A stretch of DNA of 64,000 nucleotides from Mactra quadrangularis (taxonomy: Eukaryota > Mollusca > Bivalvia > Venerida > Mactridae). Of this stretch, positions 51,996 to 64,000 are shown one piece after another (within the stretch, counting starts at the first letter, position 1; every line of letters begins with the position of its first letter). The translations under genes and the position numbers were made by a program. The notes below the pieces were generated by a model, which saw only the letters and a program-made list of their open reading frames with translations, was not told where the DNA came from and did not search any database. The stretch covers positions 10,365,167-10,429,166 of the forward strand of contig CM046295.1 in NCBI GenBank assembly GCA_025267735.1, given 5' to 3'.

Positions 51996-53889
51996 GACAA
52001 GAGTCAAAACTTGAGAAAGGGGTTCAAAGTGGCGATTGTCGATGAAAGGGGATTGTGAGGTCGCGGGAGAAAACCCTTCCAGAAGGTATCGTAGTATTTT
52101 CGACGGTGCATTCCACTATTCAAGAATGACCAGAAGAGTTAGCATTCGTTCCTCACAGCAAGTAGGTGCGCATGATTGGACACGTCGGTAATAGTAGTTT
52201 TATACACGAACGGCCGACCTTTGTATACGGAGACGCTCAGCATCTTGGGTGAAACTGTTTATTTACCTAAAAGCACGTGGCAATGTTTACATTCTTATAA
52301 TTTCCCCATTTAAGTATACTGAACAAATAGACTTTTTTTTTTTGTCTAATCAATAACTATCCAACCATCTATGCTCATTAAATGAACATTTTATACGGTA
52401 GTTAAACCTCCATCCTAACGTGCTTACATCTGACATTCTGTACACAGACATCTGAAATCGAAAGTAGAATACACGATTTTCCTATGCATCTGTACTTTTT
52501 GAAGTTTATAAGTACTTTGTAATTATGGATTGATATTATTGTAGTTACAAGCGATGAGTTATTCTACAATTTGATAATAATTGTATTAAAACAGAAAAAA
52601 TACAACGATTTTGTCTTCATACGCCGCACTATATTCTGTTGCGTACCAAATCGCCGAATACTGCGAATGGTTGTGCGACTTAGTATATAGAGGTGATATC
52701 TTTACCTTCTATATATAGAATGCGGTAATAATATACCTAAATAGGAACTATTAAAGATTTTTTTTTGTTTTCTTCTCTGATTATTTTATGAATGAGCGTG
52801 AGAAGTTAAATCCTGTGCGTGAGAGCGTGATTTTTGTTCTAAATGTGCGAGTCCCACTGAGCATGTGTGACAGGTGAAAGACTTGACAGGTATGGAAGTA
52901 ATGTTCTAATCATTAGCACGCTTACACGATCACGACGTTGTTCTAGTTAACGATTTTGTAGTAACGCACGCTTTTAGCACGCAGGCAAAAAAGATTGAAT
53001 ATATCATTTTGTACCAAGCACTAATTCAAGTGCATATTTATTGATTGCGTATTATTGTGAATGAACAATTCAAATTTGAAATTATGTTTACAGAATATTC
53101 AATATGATACAATTGTTAGGAAATGTGTATTTAAAACAGACCTATATTTGAATTTACATGACGTCACGATGACATTTCAATGACGTCATGCATATTGACA
53201 TAAATAGAAATTTCATAGCAACACCTAGATAAAGCTATTTTTTATGAAAAACAACCTGAAAGAGGCGTGACTGATTTTAAAGTGCAATGTTTCCTGTTTA
53301 AAAAAAAAACATACAAAAAATCAAACAGACCGTTAAAATGTAATTAAAAGGCGCGGTTCTGATGCCAAATGTGGGAGATCTTTTGTTTTTTTTGTGGAAT
53401 TAAAGAAGTTTTATGCATACAATTTGATTATAAAATCCCATATAAAAAGTGCGAAATCGGAAATGAAATCAATTTCGTCACGTCATGACAATAAAGTAAC
53501 AATAGCAATTTGTCTTTAAATATAAATATGCATTTTCCTTCCATGATATCCAATGTAACTTGATTTAATTAAAATCTTCTTTCTCAGAATTTCAATATAA
53601 ATTTTGTAATGATAATGAAAATAAGTAATCGACACTTAAGCGTATTTTTTTTCAATACTTAAAACTGGTTTTGATCACAGTATGGTTAAGACTAATGCTT
53701 GTAATAGAAAAAAACCTCCCTCCAAATTACGTAATTAAGCTCTCAAATGGTTTTAGAGCATGCAAATTCAACGCTTTACATCAAAATTACCATAATGTGC
53801 TTTAAAGGTGCGAATTTTCTTAGAAATTCGAACTTTGTCAAACGTAAACTTATAAAGCATAATGGTGAGAAAAAAGTTTATTGTGACTC

Positions 53890-54160
53890 TTATGCCAGTT
53901 ATGCAGTGGTCCAGTGGTAGGACACGCGCTTAGGGATCGAGAGCTCCTGGGTTCGATTCCCGCTATAGTGGCACTGCTTATTTCCTTGAGCAAGGAATAT
54001 ACTTACAATTGTTCCACTTCACCCAGGTGTAAATGGGTACTATGAGGGATCACCTGTCCGAAGGTGATTTTGAATGAGCAGGAGTTATCGTACAAGATTG
54101 TAAAGTCGGCTGAACATGTATATGGAAGCAGATTTTTAACCGCTCTAAAACTTTAACTTA
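53890..54160 (+). mobile_element. tRNA-derived SINE with conserved central domain (family 3)
   Basis: Head: GCAGTGGTCCAGTGGTAGGA (A box) and CTGGGTTCGATTCCCGC (B box). Body: TTCCTTGAGCAAGGAATA and CACTTCACCCAGGTGTAAAT + GGGTACT, resembling central domains shared by many marine-invertebrate SINEs. The 3' part reads AGCAGGAGTTATCGTAC. The exact family name cannot be given from sequence alone. Absent from copy B. Confidence 0.82.
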
Positions 54161-57100
54161 TATACTTTGAAACTTCGCCGTTGCATGACGTTTTTCATGT
54201 TTTCTGCAAATGAATACAGTGGCTTTAGTACTTGTTTGTATTTGTTTTTATGTTTTACTAACGTTTGACCAGAACTGTTGGAGGACAAGCCATTTAAGTA
54301 AATATGACAAAAATATTAACCGAATTATTAATGTTTCTTGTTTCAGTCTTACGACAATTTTTATCGTACGATTTTTAGTTGATTGTTAAATGACACATTT
54401 GAACAACGGAACTAATGGTTTTCTAAGTGTTCCTTCATTAGAATTCAGTATCAAATTACGATGTTCAGATAAATGGTTTTACCGATATGTTGAGTGATGC
54501 AATATTGTTTTGTCATAAAATATATTATTTACTTAAGATTTATCTATAGAGTAAAACCCCGATAAACACTTCTTTCGTACGCATCGGCCAAACGTTTCAT
54601 CATAGACACATTAAAAGATAACTTTATGACGAGAAAATACTAATCTTAAGTTTTCAAATTAAGAAATAAATGTTGGAAGCGCCTTCTATTCAAATAACTA
54701 TACAATCATATAGCGTAGTTATAGACGCGCTCTTCAATGCACTCTTACAATATGGCGGTCATTCGTACGATAAAAATCGAATGAGTGACTGGTCTATGTA
54801 TTTACATGTCTATGTTTTTCAATTGTGAAAATGCATTATTAAATTAAAATGTGATTAAACTGTTATACTAAATTATTTCAAATATTTCTATCTGACGCCG
54901 TTTATCGACTTTTCTATAATATATTTCAAGGACGACGCTAAATTCACCTAACCAAGAAGTTTCCTTATCCCGGCCCTTACATACTATTCAACAAGAGCAC
55001 ATCTATATTCGTAGGGAATTCGTCATTATTGTCATTTCTATTGACTAGTTTGGCCTGCAAAGGCCGGGGAGTGAACTTGAATCGTCAAGTTCGAATGTTA
55101 AAGTGCTATTACTGCACTACGACAGGTTTAATTCGTTTCTGTAAGTGAATATTCTTGAATTTAAGGACAAATAAATCAATATTGATTGCGTAAGTTTTCC
55201 CGTTGTAAAAATCGATTATCCGAAAATGCATCATATGAATATTATGATACCAAAAAAGATGTTTGTAATTCGGGTATGTAAACTTTCGGATAATCGAGAT
55301 GTTTCTGTATTTCTGCATTAACAGACTGTTATCAATACGTGGAATTGTTCAGAAAATCAGAACGAGTGTCAGGGGAATGATTTATTGTTATGGAAAAAAT
55401 CCTAAATTAGATCCCTTTTTAGCTATTATGATATATTTTTGCGGTGAGAATTGATTATATTGTCAAAACAGGGATACAGTTACAAATCTTAAGCACCAGC
55501 ATTTAAGACTTCACTTCTCTTTACCATCAAAATGTCAATTTCGCTTTAGAAATGTTTGCTAAGATTTTTTTTCTGTCATGAAAAGTGTATAGTCTTTAAG
55601 TCTGTTAAAATGTAAATATTTTGCTGTGGTTAGCACGCCGAACTCAACATCGAAAATTCAATATTAAAAAAGTTGGTATTCAAAATATTTAACCTGCCCA
55701 ACTCGATAGGAAATTCTGAAAATAAATGGACATATTTATTCATTATGAAAAGCCATGACGTTCACTTTTAAAAGTCAATACAATATTCTATATTTGTTTG
55801 TTCAGCTCAACTCCTACTCCGATACTTAATGCTTGTTTCAATCAAGCTTTTGTTGACTGGTAATACCTAAACAGTGCTTAAAATTATTTGAGTAATTTTT
55901 CCTTTTGTTTGAGTTGACATGTAACCATTTAAAACTAGTTGGAAGTTTTATTGATAATGAATAAACGGAAAGTATGGCATTGTTTCAAATGTTTCCCTTA
56001 ACGGTTGACGTTGTTTAGCACTTCTCCCGGTGTTTTGAATTATTAATATATCGTAATGTTTACTTAAAGTTCCGGGGTTTTAGCGATTAAAAGTTGACGT
56101 AATGCATATCCGGATTCCATTATATCCAGCTTTTATACTCAACCAAGAATGTTCATACGGGTACAATAGAATTCGGCATTGTTCTACCATCTCTGTTTCA
56201 CGTGAGCGTAGGAACTATTTGTTCAAATTTTGTTAGGTTACTTGAAAGGTTGATTTACACCTCGGAGTAAAAGTATTTTTGATATTTAACAAATAATAAA
56301 CTTTAACTGAAAGGCAAAGATCATATGAAACATGTTTGAGATTATGATAGTAGATCTAGGTCGTTCAAGGGTGTTTAGAAAAAACGAGTTCCTCTTTTTC
56401 AATAATCGTGCGCAGGCTGAATCCTGTGTTCTTAATGTCATGAATTTCTATATTGTCACTGCATGCGGAACATTTCGGCTTTCATTGTCGGTGATATGGT
56501 TGAGAGAGGGGAAAGATTACTACAGACCAATGAAATCTTTTTTTCTAGGGTATATAGTCACGTGATCTAAAAAATGTCAATTCATGTTTTTCATCAAAAT
56601 CGTGCAGTAATTTTAAATTAATAGTTTTATTGTTTATTTCAAGCGAATAACGCGAAGTTTTATCGCGAAGCATGAAGGAAAGAATCTATACTTGTATGTA
56701 GCTATGTGCCTCTTGTTTTCATGGTAAAACGTTTTAAAAAACCAGACGAACTCTTCGTGACAGATGTTTTCATCAGAATTAACTGTATAAACAAAACATT
56801 TATTTTAGAGAAATACATATACTTTTTGTTATAAATTTAGCGTTAAAACAAATCATCCTATCTACTGGGATATTTTGAAATATAGAAACTCTCAGGCTAA
56901 GTTTACTGTTAATATTTTCATGCACGTCATCTTGTTTGAGAAAATTGTGACATCATTTATATCAGAAACTACAAACTTCATTTATGTATAGGAAAACAAT
57001 TGTGCGCTTAAAAAGGAAATTTCAAAAATACAATAATAATGTCATTTAATTGTCTAAGTGGCATGCGTATCAATGTTCACCGAATTTACAGCTAATACCA

Positions 57101-57374
57101 CAGTTCATCGGGCTACTGGTATCTTTTTTTCAATCTCCTGTGGGAGAACTTTATTCCGCTTAGTGCAGCCGACGAATTGGCGCAACGCAATTGTACCATC
57201 CTCGCAGTTACCCGTTTTAACAAGAGTCAGTGGAGTGTAGTAAACGTTAGTTAATGTCTTGCTCCAGGAAATAATACGTGCTCCCAGTGAGGTTCGAGCC
57301 CGCGTTCTACTACTTGACTACTTCTCTGGACGTAATGTGTCGTCACGTCACGTAACATGGCGTAATTGCTTAGT

Positions 57375-57715
57375 GTAGCGCATCGAATCACAGCACGACA
57401 AAGCACAACACGACTCGACACAACGTCTCACAACACATTAACTACTTGACAACACAAAATAACACAACACATTATAACCATTACTGCATAGCACAGCGCA
57501 GCACAATTAACCGCAACGTAACGTGACATAACCCTACACAGCGCACCCAGTTCTTTACGCAACGTTGCATAAGATTGCACAGCTAAACGCATTGCAACGT
57601 GACATAACGCAACGCAGCACATCAAATTGTTTTCAACGCAATGTGGCATAAGATTGCCTAGCTAAACGCATCGCAACGGAACGCAAAGTACCGTAAGCCT
57701 ACACAACACAACATA
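57375..57715. repeat. ACAACGCAACGCAGCACA degenerate array (copy B)
   Basis: Shorter counterpart of 49635-50240, with the same CAACGTGACATAACGCAACG words. Confidence 0.82.
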
Positions 57716-59509
57716 GTTTAGAATGCTTGAGGAAATATTTAGACAAATCAGAAAATATCTTATATGACAATTTTGTTTTATTTTTCTATACATATGATAG
57801 AATACAACAGAATACAATAAAACAATATAAATTGATAGTCTTCTCTGGAACAATTCAATTATTTCTGAAAATCTTGGATTCCAAGATAGGATTTCAAGGA
57901 TTATATGTTTTTCTTAGATCGCATTTTAAAATGACACAGTGATTTAACCTCAATTCCGGTTTGGTTTAGTCACTCTGTCTCCAGTGTAATTGAATCTTTC
58001 TTACATATTTATCAAAAAGGTTTTTTTGCAATTATTTATCGAAATGTATTTTTTTTAAATTATTTACCAACATGGGTTTTTATACAATTATTTACCGAAT
58101 TGAGGAACTGGTCCTATTTTCCGGTGTTGTTTTCTGATAAAATCTTATGTAACATAAATTCCAGACATGACACGCAATATAAATATACATGTATATTTAT
58201 CAAAAATTGTCTATTTTAAGCATCCAACCGGTAGATCTGGGTTTGATTCAGGCGACTCTCATTTAAAATTATTCAGATATAAAAAACAACTCAATGATTT
58301 TTTTTATTTACGATTTTTTTGCCATAATCTTTTTTACAAAAGAATACAAACACAAATTTGACAGAAATAAAGGCCATTATTGAAACAAGTGACTTTTCTA
58401 TGACGAAGTCTAGCGGCAATCGTGTTCAAATCAATAAAAATGAACGAACTTCTTCAAATTAAAAAAAAACAAAAAAGGAAGTCTCCAAACTTTAAAAGGT
58501 TTTTTCTGCTAATTTGCTAATATGAGAGAGTTATGGAAATGACAGGGATTATTTCCGTGTTAGAACATCGTAAATGAAAATGAGAAAAAAGTTCATTAAA
58601 AATATTCACGCGAACGCCACCTTTCGTAACACCTCGATTAAATTCGTATTTAGATCATAAATGGAAAATTCTTAGTTATTCAGAACGTAGTATCTTTGAA
58701 CCGAATCGGAATTCAATTGGGTAACATCGACTTTTTTCCGTAGCGATTTCCCGGTAGCAGAAGAGTCTAATGTTTTCTTGGGAATATGGATTAAAACACT
58801 TTAAATCAATTAAAGAATATTTAAACTGTTGAAGATACTATTTTGTGAGAGTCTCAGGCGTATAATGAGTTTCGTTTGATTAATGACAAAGTCATGAAGA
58901 TTCTTATTCACTTACACGCTTGGAACATAAGGTTCTATCTTACGATTTTGTAGTAAGTCAAACACGCGCTTTTAGCATGTAGACAATATGTTCTATCATT
59001 TTACTAAAGTACATATTAATTGATCGGATATCGTTATGAATTGGCTACTTTTAATTTTGAAAATATGTTGACAGAATATTCGATCGATTATTAGGAACAA
59101 TTATTTGAACAGACGTACAGTTGAATTTTCACGACGTCATGATGACATTTCAATGACGTCATTTATATTGAAATAATGAAAACTTCATAACGACACATAT
59201 AGATATAGCTATTTTTGAAGAAAGACATATTAAAAGGGGCGTGACTGATTTTAAAGTGCAATTTTCCGCATAAAAATTAAACACGGTAACTTGTTATTAA
59301 AAGGTGCAGTTCTGAAGCGAATGTCGTATATCTATTATTTTTGAATGTGAAAAGTTTTATGCATTCAATAAGATCATTAAAGGAACATAAAGAACATGCG
59401 ATATTGGGGGTGGGATCAATTTTGTGACGTCATAATAATATGTAGTTACAATGAAAAATTGACCTTATTATTAGATGTTCATTTCCCATCCTTTCCTATG
59501 AAACGTCAT

Positions 59510-59628
59510 GACTGGTTAACAGCTTTATCCAGAGATTTAGTCTTTCCAGACACGATTAGCAGGTTGATGACTGCTGTAACATGACCTTTACAATGTGTTG
59601 CAATGGCGCAATACCAAACAACACAAAA
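59510..59628 (+). mobile_element. SINE family 2, 3' half (copy B only)
   Basis: GGTTAACAGCTTTATCCAGA, AGCAGGTTGATGACTGCTG and CAATACCAAACAACACAAAA. Diverged from the other copies. Confidence 0.75.
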
Positions 59629-62435
59629 TAAAATATTAATAAAATAATGAAGAGAATCCACACTTCAGCTTATTTTTATTGTATTTTTTAAAAGATTATT
59701 TTGTTTTGTTTGTTTTTATGTAATATTTTATTAATTTTTGTCAAATAACTTTTGGAAGAAACACAATTAAAGTTAATAAGACAAAAATATTAACCGCATA
59801 ATTAATGTTTCCTGTTTCAGTCTTACGACAATTTTTATCGTACGATTTGTGGTTGATAATTAAATGACACATTTGAACAACAGAAACTAATGGTATTCCT
59901 AAGTGTTTATAAATTAAAGGTCAATATCATATTACAATGATCAGATAAATGAATTTATTGACATGTCGAGTGATTCAATATTATTTTGTCATAAAATATA
60001 TTATTTACTTGAGATTTATCTATAGAGTAAAACCCCGATAAACACGTAGTTCAAAGTCGTTTTCAAGCAAACTATATTCCCAACGTTTTTATTAGAATGC
60101 ATTTAAGCTCAAGACTTTCTGTTTTCAGGACACTAGACAACTTTTTGGGACATCTAACAAAAACACATCCTTTCTAAAATTCGCAGGGAATTCGTAATTA
60201 TTGTCAAGTTAGCTGATTTGACCTGCAAAAAACGGAGAAGTGAACCAGAATCGTCAGATTCGAATTCGAGAAAGCTATAACAGCGACAGGTTTAATTCGT
60301 TTCCGTAAGTTAAATTTCTTGGAAGAGAAAAAAATCAACATTAGTCGCATAAGTTTTCCGATTGTAAAATTATATTATCCGAAAAATGCATCATACAAAT
60401 ATTACGATACCAAAGAAGCTGTACGTAATTCGGGTATGTAAACTTTCGGATGATCGGGATGTTTCTGTATTTCTGTATTAACAGACTGTTATCAATACGT
60501 GGAATTGATCAGAAAATCAGAACGTGTGTCATGGGAATGATTTATTGTTATGGAAAAAATCCTAAATTGGTTCCCTTTTTAGCTATTATGATATATTTTT
60601 GCGGTGAGAATTGATTACATTGTCAAAACAGGGATACAGTTACAAATCTTACAACCAGCAATTAAGACGTCACTTCTCTTTACCATCAAAATGTCATATT
60701 CGCTTTAGAAATGTTTGCTAAGAAATTGTTTCTGTCATTGAATGTTCTATAGTTTTTAGGTCTGTTGAAATAAAGCAATTTTCCTTGTTATCACTCCGAA
60801 CTCATCATCGAAAATTCGATATTATAAGTTGTCCTGTCCATTTTTAAGTCAATTTTCTAAATATTCAGCCTCTCCATTTTTTAGTCGATAGAAAATGCAA
60901 AACTTGACGTTTTTTACCTTGCTCTAAATAAATAGACATACTCTTGATTATGGAAAGCCGTGACTTTCTCTTTTAAAAGTCAATACAATATTTTATATTT
61001 GTTTGTTCAGCTATACTCCTACTCAGATGCTTAATGCTTGTTTCAATCAAGCTTTTGTTAGCTGGTAATACCTAACAGTGCTTAAAATTATTTGAGTAAT
61101 TTTTCCTTTTGTTTGAGTTGACATGTAACCATTTAAAACTAGTTGGAAGTTTTATTGGGAATGAATAAACGGAAAGTATGGTATTGTTTCAAATGTTTCC
61201 CTTAATGGTTGACGTTAAGCGCTTCTGCCGGTGTTTTGAATTGTTAATACATCGTTATGTTTACTTAAATATCCGTTTTAAGTTCCGGGGTTTTAGCGAT
61301 TAAACGTTGACGTAATGCATATCCAGATTCTGTTATATCCGGCTTTTATACTCAACCAAGAATGTTCACACGGGCACAATAGAATTCAGAATTGTTCTGC
61401 CTTTTCTGCTAACGCCGGAGTAGGAACTATTTGTTTAAACATTGTTAGGTTACTCAAAAGGTTTATTTACACGTCGGAGGAAAAATAGTCCCGAACTTTA
61501 ACAAATTATTAAACTTAGCTGAGAAAAAAACCAATCATATGAAAACATGCTTAAGGCCATAATATCAGGTCGTTCAAAGTGATGACACATTGGAGTAAAC
61601 AAATAATTAATTCATATCTCTTAGAGAGGGGAAATGCCATGCTACAGACTAGTGATGTCTTTTTTCTAGGACATACTCGTATCGTCACGTGATCTGTAGA
61701 ATGTATACAAACTTGTTGTTCATCAAATCGTGCAGTACAGTTCGCTTAGGATAACGTTAGACAAACTGAAACGGTATTCTATGTAAATAAAGTTTCAAGT
61801 TATCGTAACGAGCTTCCTAATGCTTCCAAAATTAAAAGTACAATAACAAGCCATATTTACAAAATTGTTTTATAGTCAAATAGGCTGTTATAAACACGTG
61901 CATAACCGTATACACGCATACGGAGACTCTCGATTTAACGTAAGTGAAGTGTAAAATTATTATAATAAGGTAGTTCAAGCTTAGGTTAATATTGTCACAC
62001 TTTACGTGTGTTGTGCCGAAAGCTTCCGATAAAGCGTGATTTACAAACGAAGACAAAAATAGAAAGTAAATACTGAGTTAAATATATTCTTGCATAAAGA
62101 TCAAGCTCAGGTTAATATTGTCGGACTAAATGTAGCAATGTGTCTCTTTTTACATGATGAAACAATTTAAGGAGCAGACGAATTCTTCGTGACTGATGTT
62201 TTCATCAGAATTAACGTTATAAAAACATTTACATTAAAGAATTACATATACTTCATAAATATTTTTGTTATAAATTTGGCGCTAAAACAAAGCATCCCGT
62301 CTACTGGGATATTTTGAAATATAGAAACTCTCAGGCAATGTTTATTGTTAATGTTTTCATGCACGTCATCTTGTTTGTGGGTATTACGACATCATTTACA
62401 TTAGAAACTACAAACAACATTGATGTATAAGAAAC

Positions 62436-63612
62436 AAGAAATATCTTTAAAATCTTTTATCGGGACCCTCTCTATGCCGAAGAGAATTTCATTGGATAAA
62501 CCGAATTGGTAGAGTAAATTGTATTGCTTAAAATATAGGTAAAAGTTAAATTTATGATATTTATTTTCCGTTCTTCCTTTGCAATAATCAAATTTACATT
62601 AGGCGGACAGTTCACCTCACATTTGTTCCATGACAGTCAACGAAATTATTGGGTGTCCGGTTGCCCAGGACAACCACTTTTTAGTTCGGGCAACCAACAA
62701 TGTCTTTTGGGCAACAAAATTCTGCAAATGAGAAATAATGCTTTCTCATAAAATGGTATGTTCGAACAACCACTTTCATATCCTAATTTTGTAGAGTTAC
62801 TTGAGTCAAACCCCCATTAGTAACTGTACAATAATAATTCCATATGTTGGGTCTTTGTTAACCCCAAAAGGCAAACCAAATATATTATGTAAAAGCTTAT
62901 TTACTCATCTATTCTATATAATTCATTTGTATGTTCACAAGGGTATATTAACATATTGATTCGTAGATAAATCTCATCTACTCTTATTTTCTCTCAAAAA
63001 GAGATAATCGTTTAGTATACAGAGAATTAATGGTTCCCATAGGTTAAGTTTCTTTGCGTTATGCTGTAAGTATTGGGTTCAAGTATTCAAAAGTACAACT
63101 AAATATTTGATTTAAAAGAATATATATTCTTTCTATACCGTCGTACATATATACTTAACGAAACTTTTAAGTACCCCGATCTAAATGTTATTGGAAATCT
63201 TATTTTTCAACACTTATGTTAGATCGTAAATGGAAATATGTATATGACTATACTGTCGTCTGCTTGCATGGTTTTCATGCTTCTTAATTGACGTGAAATC
63301 GTTTTGTGGTGCTGAAAAGCGGAATTGGGCACGTGCTTCTCGTGCAAAAACTCCACATGGTCAGTTCTGGTGAAAATCACTGATGTGTTGATATGCACAA
63401 AAACACAAAATGGCTTGAATGTCGCTTTACGAACGAGAAATTGCCATAGGTCTTTTGCAAGGCGGTGCGTCACCTACAGGATAAAATTTCTGATTGCTAA
63501 TTTTCTGTTAAGTCGAAGCAATTAGAAATCTTCCCATATCAACGCATGCTCGACAAAACCGGTTTTGCATCGATAAAATAGCCTGGAAACCATGCAAGCA
63601 AAGGTCAGTAGC
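62436..63612. other. Non-coding; dispersed repeat R2 copy at 62640-62790
   Basis: 62640-62790 (GGTTGCCCAGGACAACC, GGCAACCAACAATGTC, CAACCACTTTCATATCC) is the inverted counterpart of 17685-17825. The rest is AT-rich with chance frames (63219-63473, 63325-63525) lacking recognisable domains. Confidence 0.55.
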
Positions 63613-63919
63613 GTGTTCAATTACACTAAACGTTACAGAACGTTACATAACGATACATTCGGAACTCATCGGCTATTCGCTGAGAATAATCTAATCTAAT
63701 ACACAAATATGCGATCGTTAAGGTAATGAGTGATGTTTCAAAATTTACGGACTAAAAACGAAACATCACTTAATGCCTAAACGACCATATATTTGTTTAC
63801 TTCAACACCGTTATTTTCAAAATAGCGTCAAAATATGTCCGAGATTATTCGCAGCGAATGGCGGAGGAGTTCCCAATGTATCGTTACGGAACGTTTTGTA
63901 ACGTTCGCGGTAACTGAAC
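63613..63919. mobile_element. MITE family M-63, intact copy
   Basis: Imperfect terminal inverted repeats of about 80 bp (TGTTCAATTACACTAAACG ... CGCGGTAACTGAAC; shared ATTCGGAACTC / GAGTTCCCAAT). An internal palindrome is built on AAGTGATGTTTC / GAAACATCACTT. No coding. The interrupted copy is at 15490-16799. Confidence 0.85.
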
Positions 63920-64000
63920 TCCCTACAGTATGGTCCTTTACACAATTTTATTATCGATCGGACATAAATTTTAAAGATTAAACATTTCCTACAATATTGA

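Larger units (their letters stand above)
49635..56995 (+). repeat. Tandem segmental duplication, copy A (~7.4 kb)
   Basis: Colinear with copy B (57370-62435) in direct orientation. Matched blocks, A/B: 50253-50640/57727-58130; 51150-51640/58360-58900; 52900-53450/58915-59370; 54330-54570/59800-60040; 55020-56190/60180-61400; 56690-56995/62140-62435. The best blocks (for example 55321-55500) look about 95% identical. Copy A alone has segment 51663-52900 with a SINE, and another SINE at 53890. No coding sequence is conserved between the copies that I can detect. Confidence 0.88.
57370..62435 (+). repeat. Tandem segmental duplication, copy B (~5.1 kb)
   Basis: The second, shorter copy follows copy A after about 370 bp (56996-57369). 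It retains the order of copy A's blocks but lacks 51663-52900 and the SINE at 53890, and it has its own SINE fragment at 59510 and an insertion near 61740-62140. Part of that insertion (62083-62130, TATTCTTGCATAAAGATCAA) also matches 42868-42915 in the composite element. Confidence 0.88.

Noticed and set aside
53900..53975. Functional tRNA gene
   Set aside because: A and B boxes are good, but the sequence continues into a SINE body and the acceptor stem ends do not pair convincingly.
63219..63525. Overlapping frames on both strands near the right edge
   Set aside because: No recognisable domain, no splice-site support, composition like the flanks.

Overview
The window is nuclear DNA from a multicellular animal. 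It is AT-rich, has introns with GT-AG junctions, and is crowded with short transposable elements. Two animal-type genes are recognisable: a complete Rab27 small GTPase (five coding exons, 17212-22553, + strand) and the first coding exon of a natriuretic-peptide-receptor-like protein, probably a receptor guanylate cyclase (33588-33971, + strand). The tRNA-derived SINEs, including one whose 3' body resembles conserved SINE domains of marine invertebrates, the frequent palindromic word ACATGTACATGT and the hAT and mariner MITEs suggest a marine lophotrochozoan, most likely a mollusc. That placement is inference.

Layout. 1-17 kb has no recognised gene. It holds a 66-bp minisatellite at the left edge, several MITEs and tRNA-derived SINEs, a 108-bp hairpin element with perfect 43-bp arms inserted into a SINE, a 450-bp hAT MITE with a perfect 8-bp target duplication, a ~190-bp satellite of about eight units (12.2-13.8 kb), and a pogo/mariner-like element nested inside another MITE (15.5-16.8 kb). 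17.2-22.6 kb is Rab27; intron 3 is largely a stack of five MITEs. 22.6-28 kb is the downstream flank, with minisatellites, a CTGT/CTGC microsatellite and SINEs. 28.1-28.7 kb is a decayed LINE reverse-transcriptase C-terminus. 33.6-34.3 kb is the start of the receptor gene. 35-49 kb has large inverted-repeat elements, a 51-bp minisatellite open on the minus strand, a CRE-like array and a Tc1 remnant. 49.6-62.4 kb is a large direct tandem duplication (copy A about 7.4 kb, copy B about 5.1 kb) with no recognised gene and with different SINE insertions in each copy. The last 1.5 kb contains an inverted copy of the 15.5-kb MITE.

How the genes fit together: Rab27 controls docking of secretory granules and exosome-containing endosomes. 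The receptor exon would give the extracellular ligand-binding part of a cGMP-producing receptor. Nothing links the two functionally; they are neighbours about 11 kb apart on the same strand. I found no convincing evidence of a new biochemical system. The most informative structures are the tandem duplication, the nested and stacked transposons, the inverted MITE pair flanking the last Rab27 exons, and several regular repeat arrays carrying regulatory-looking motifs.
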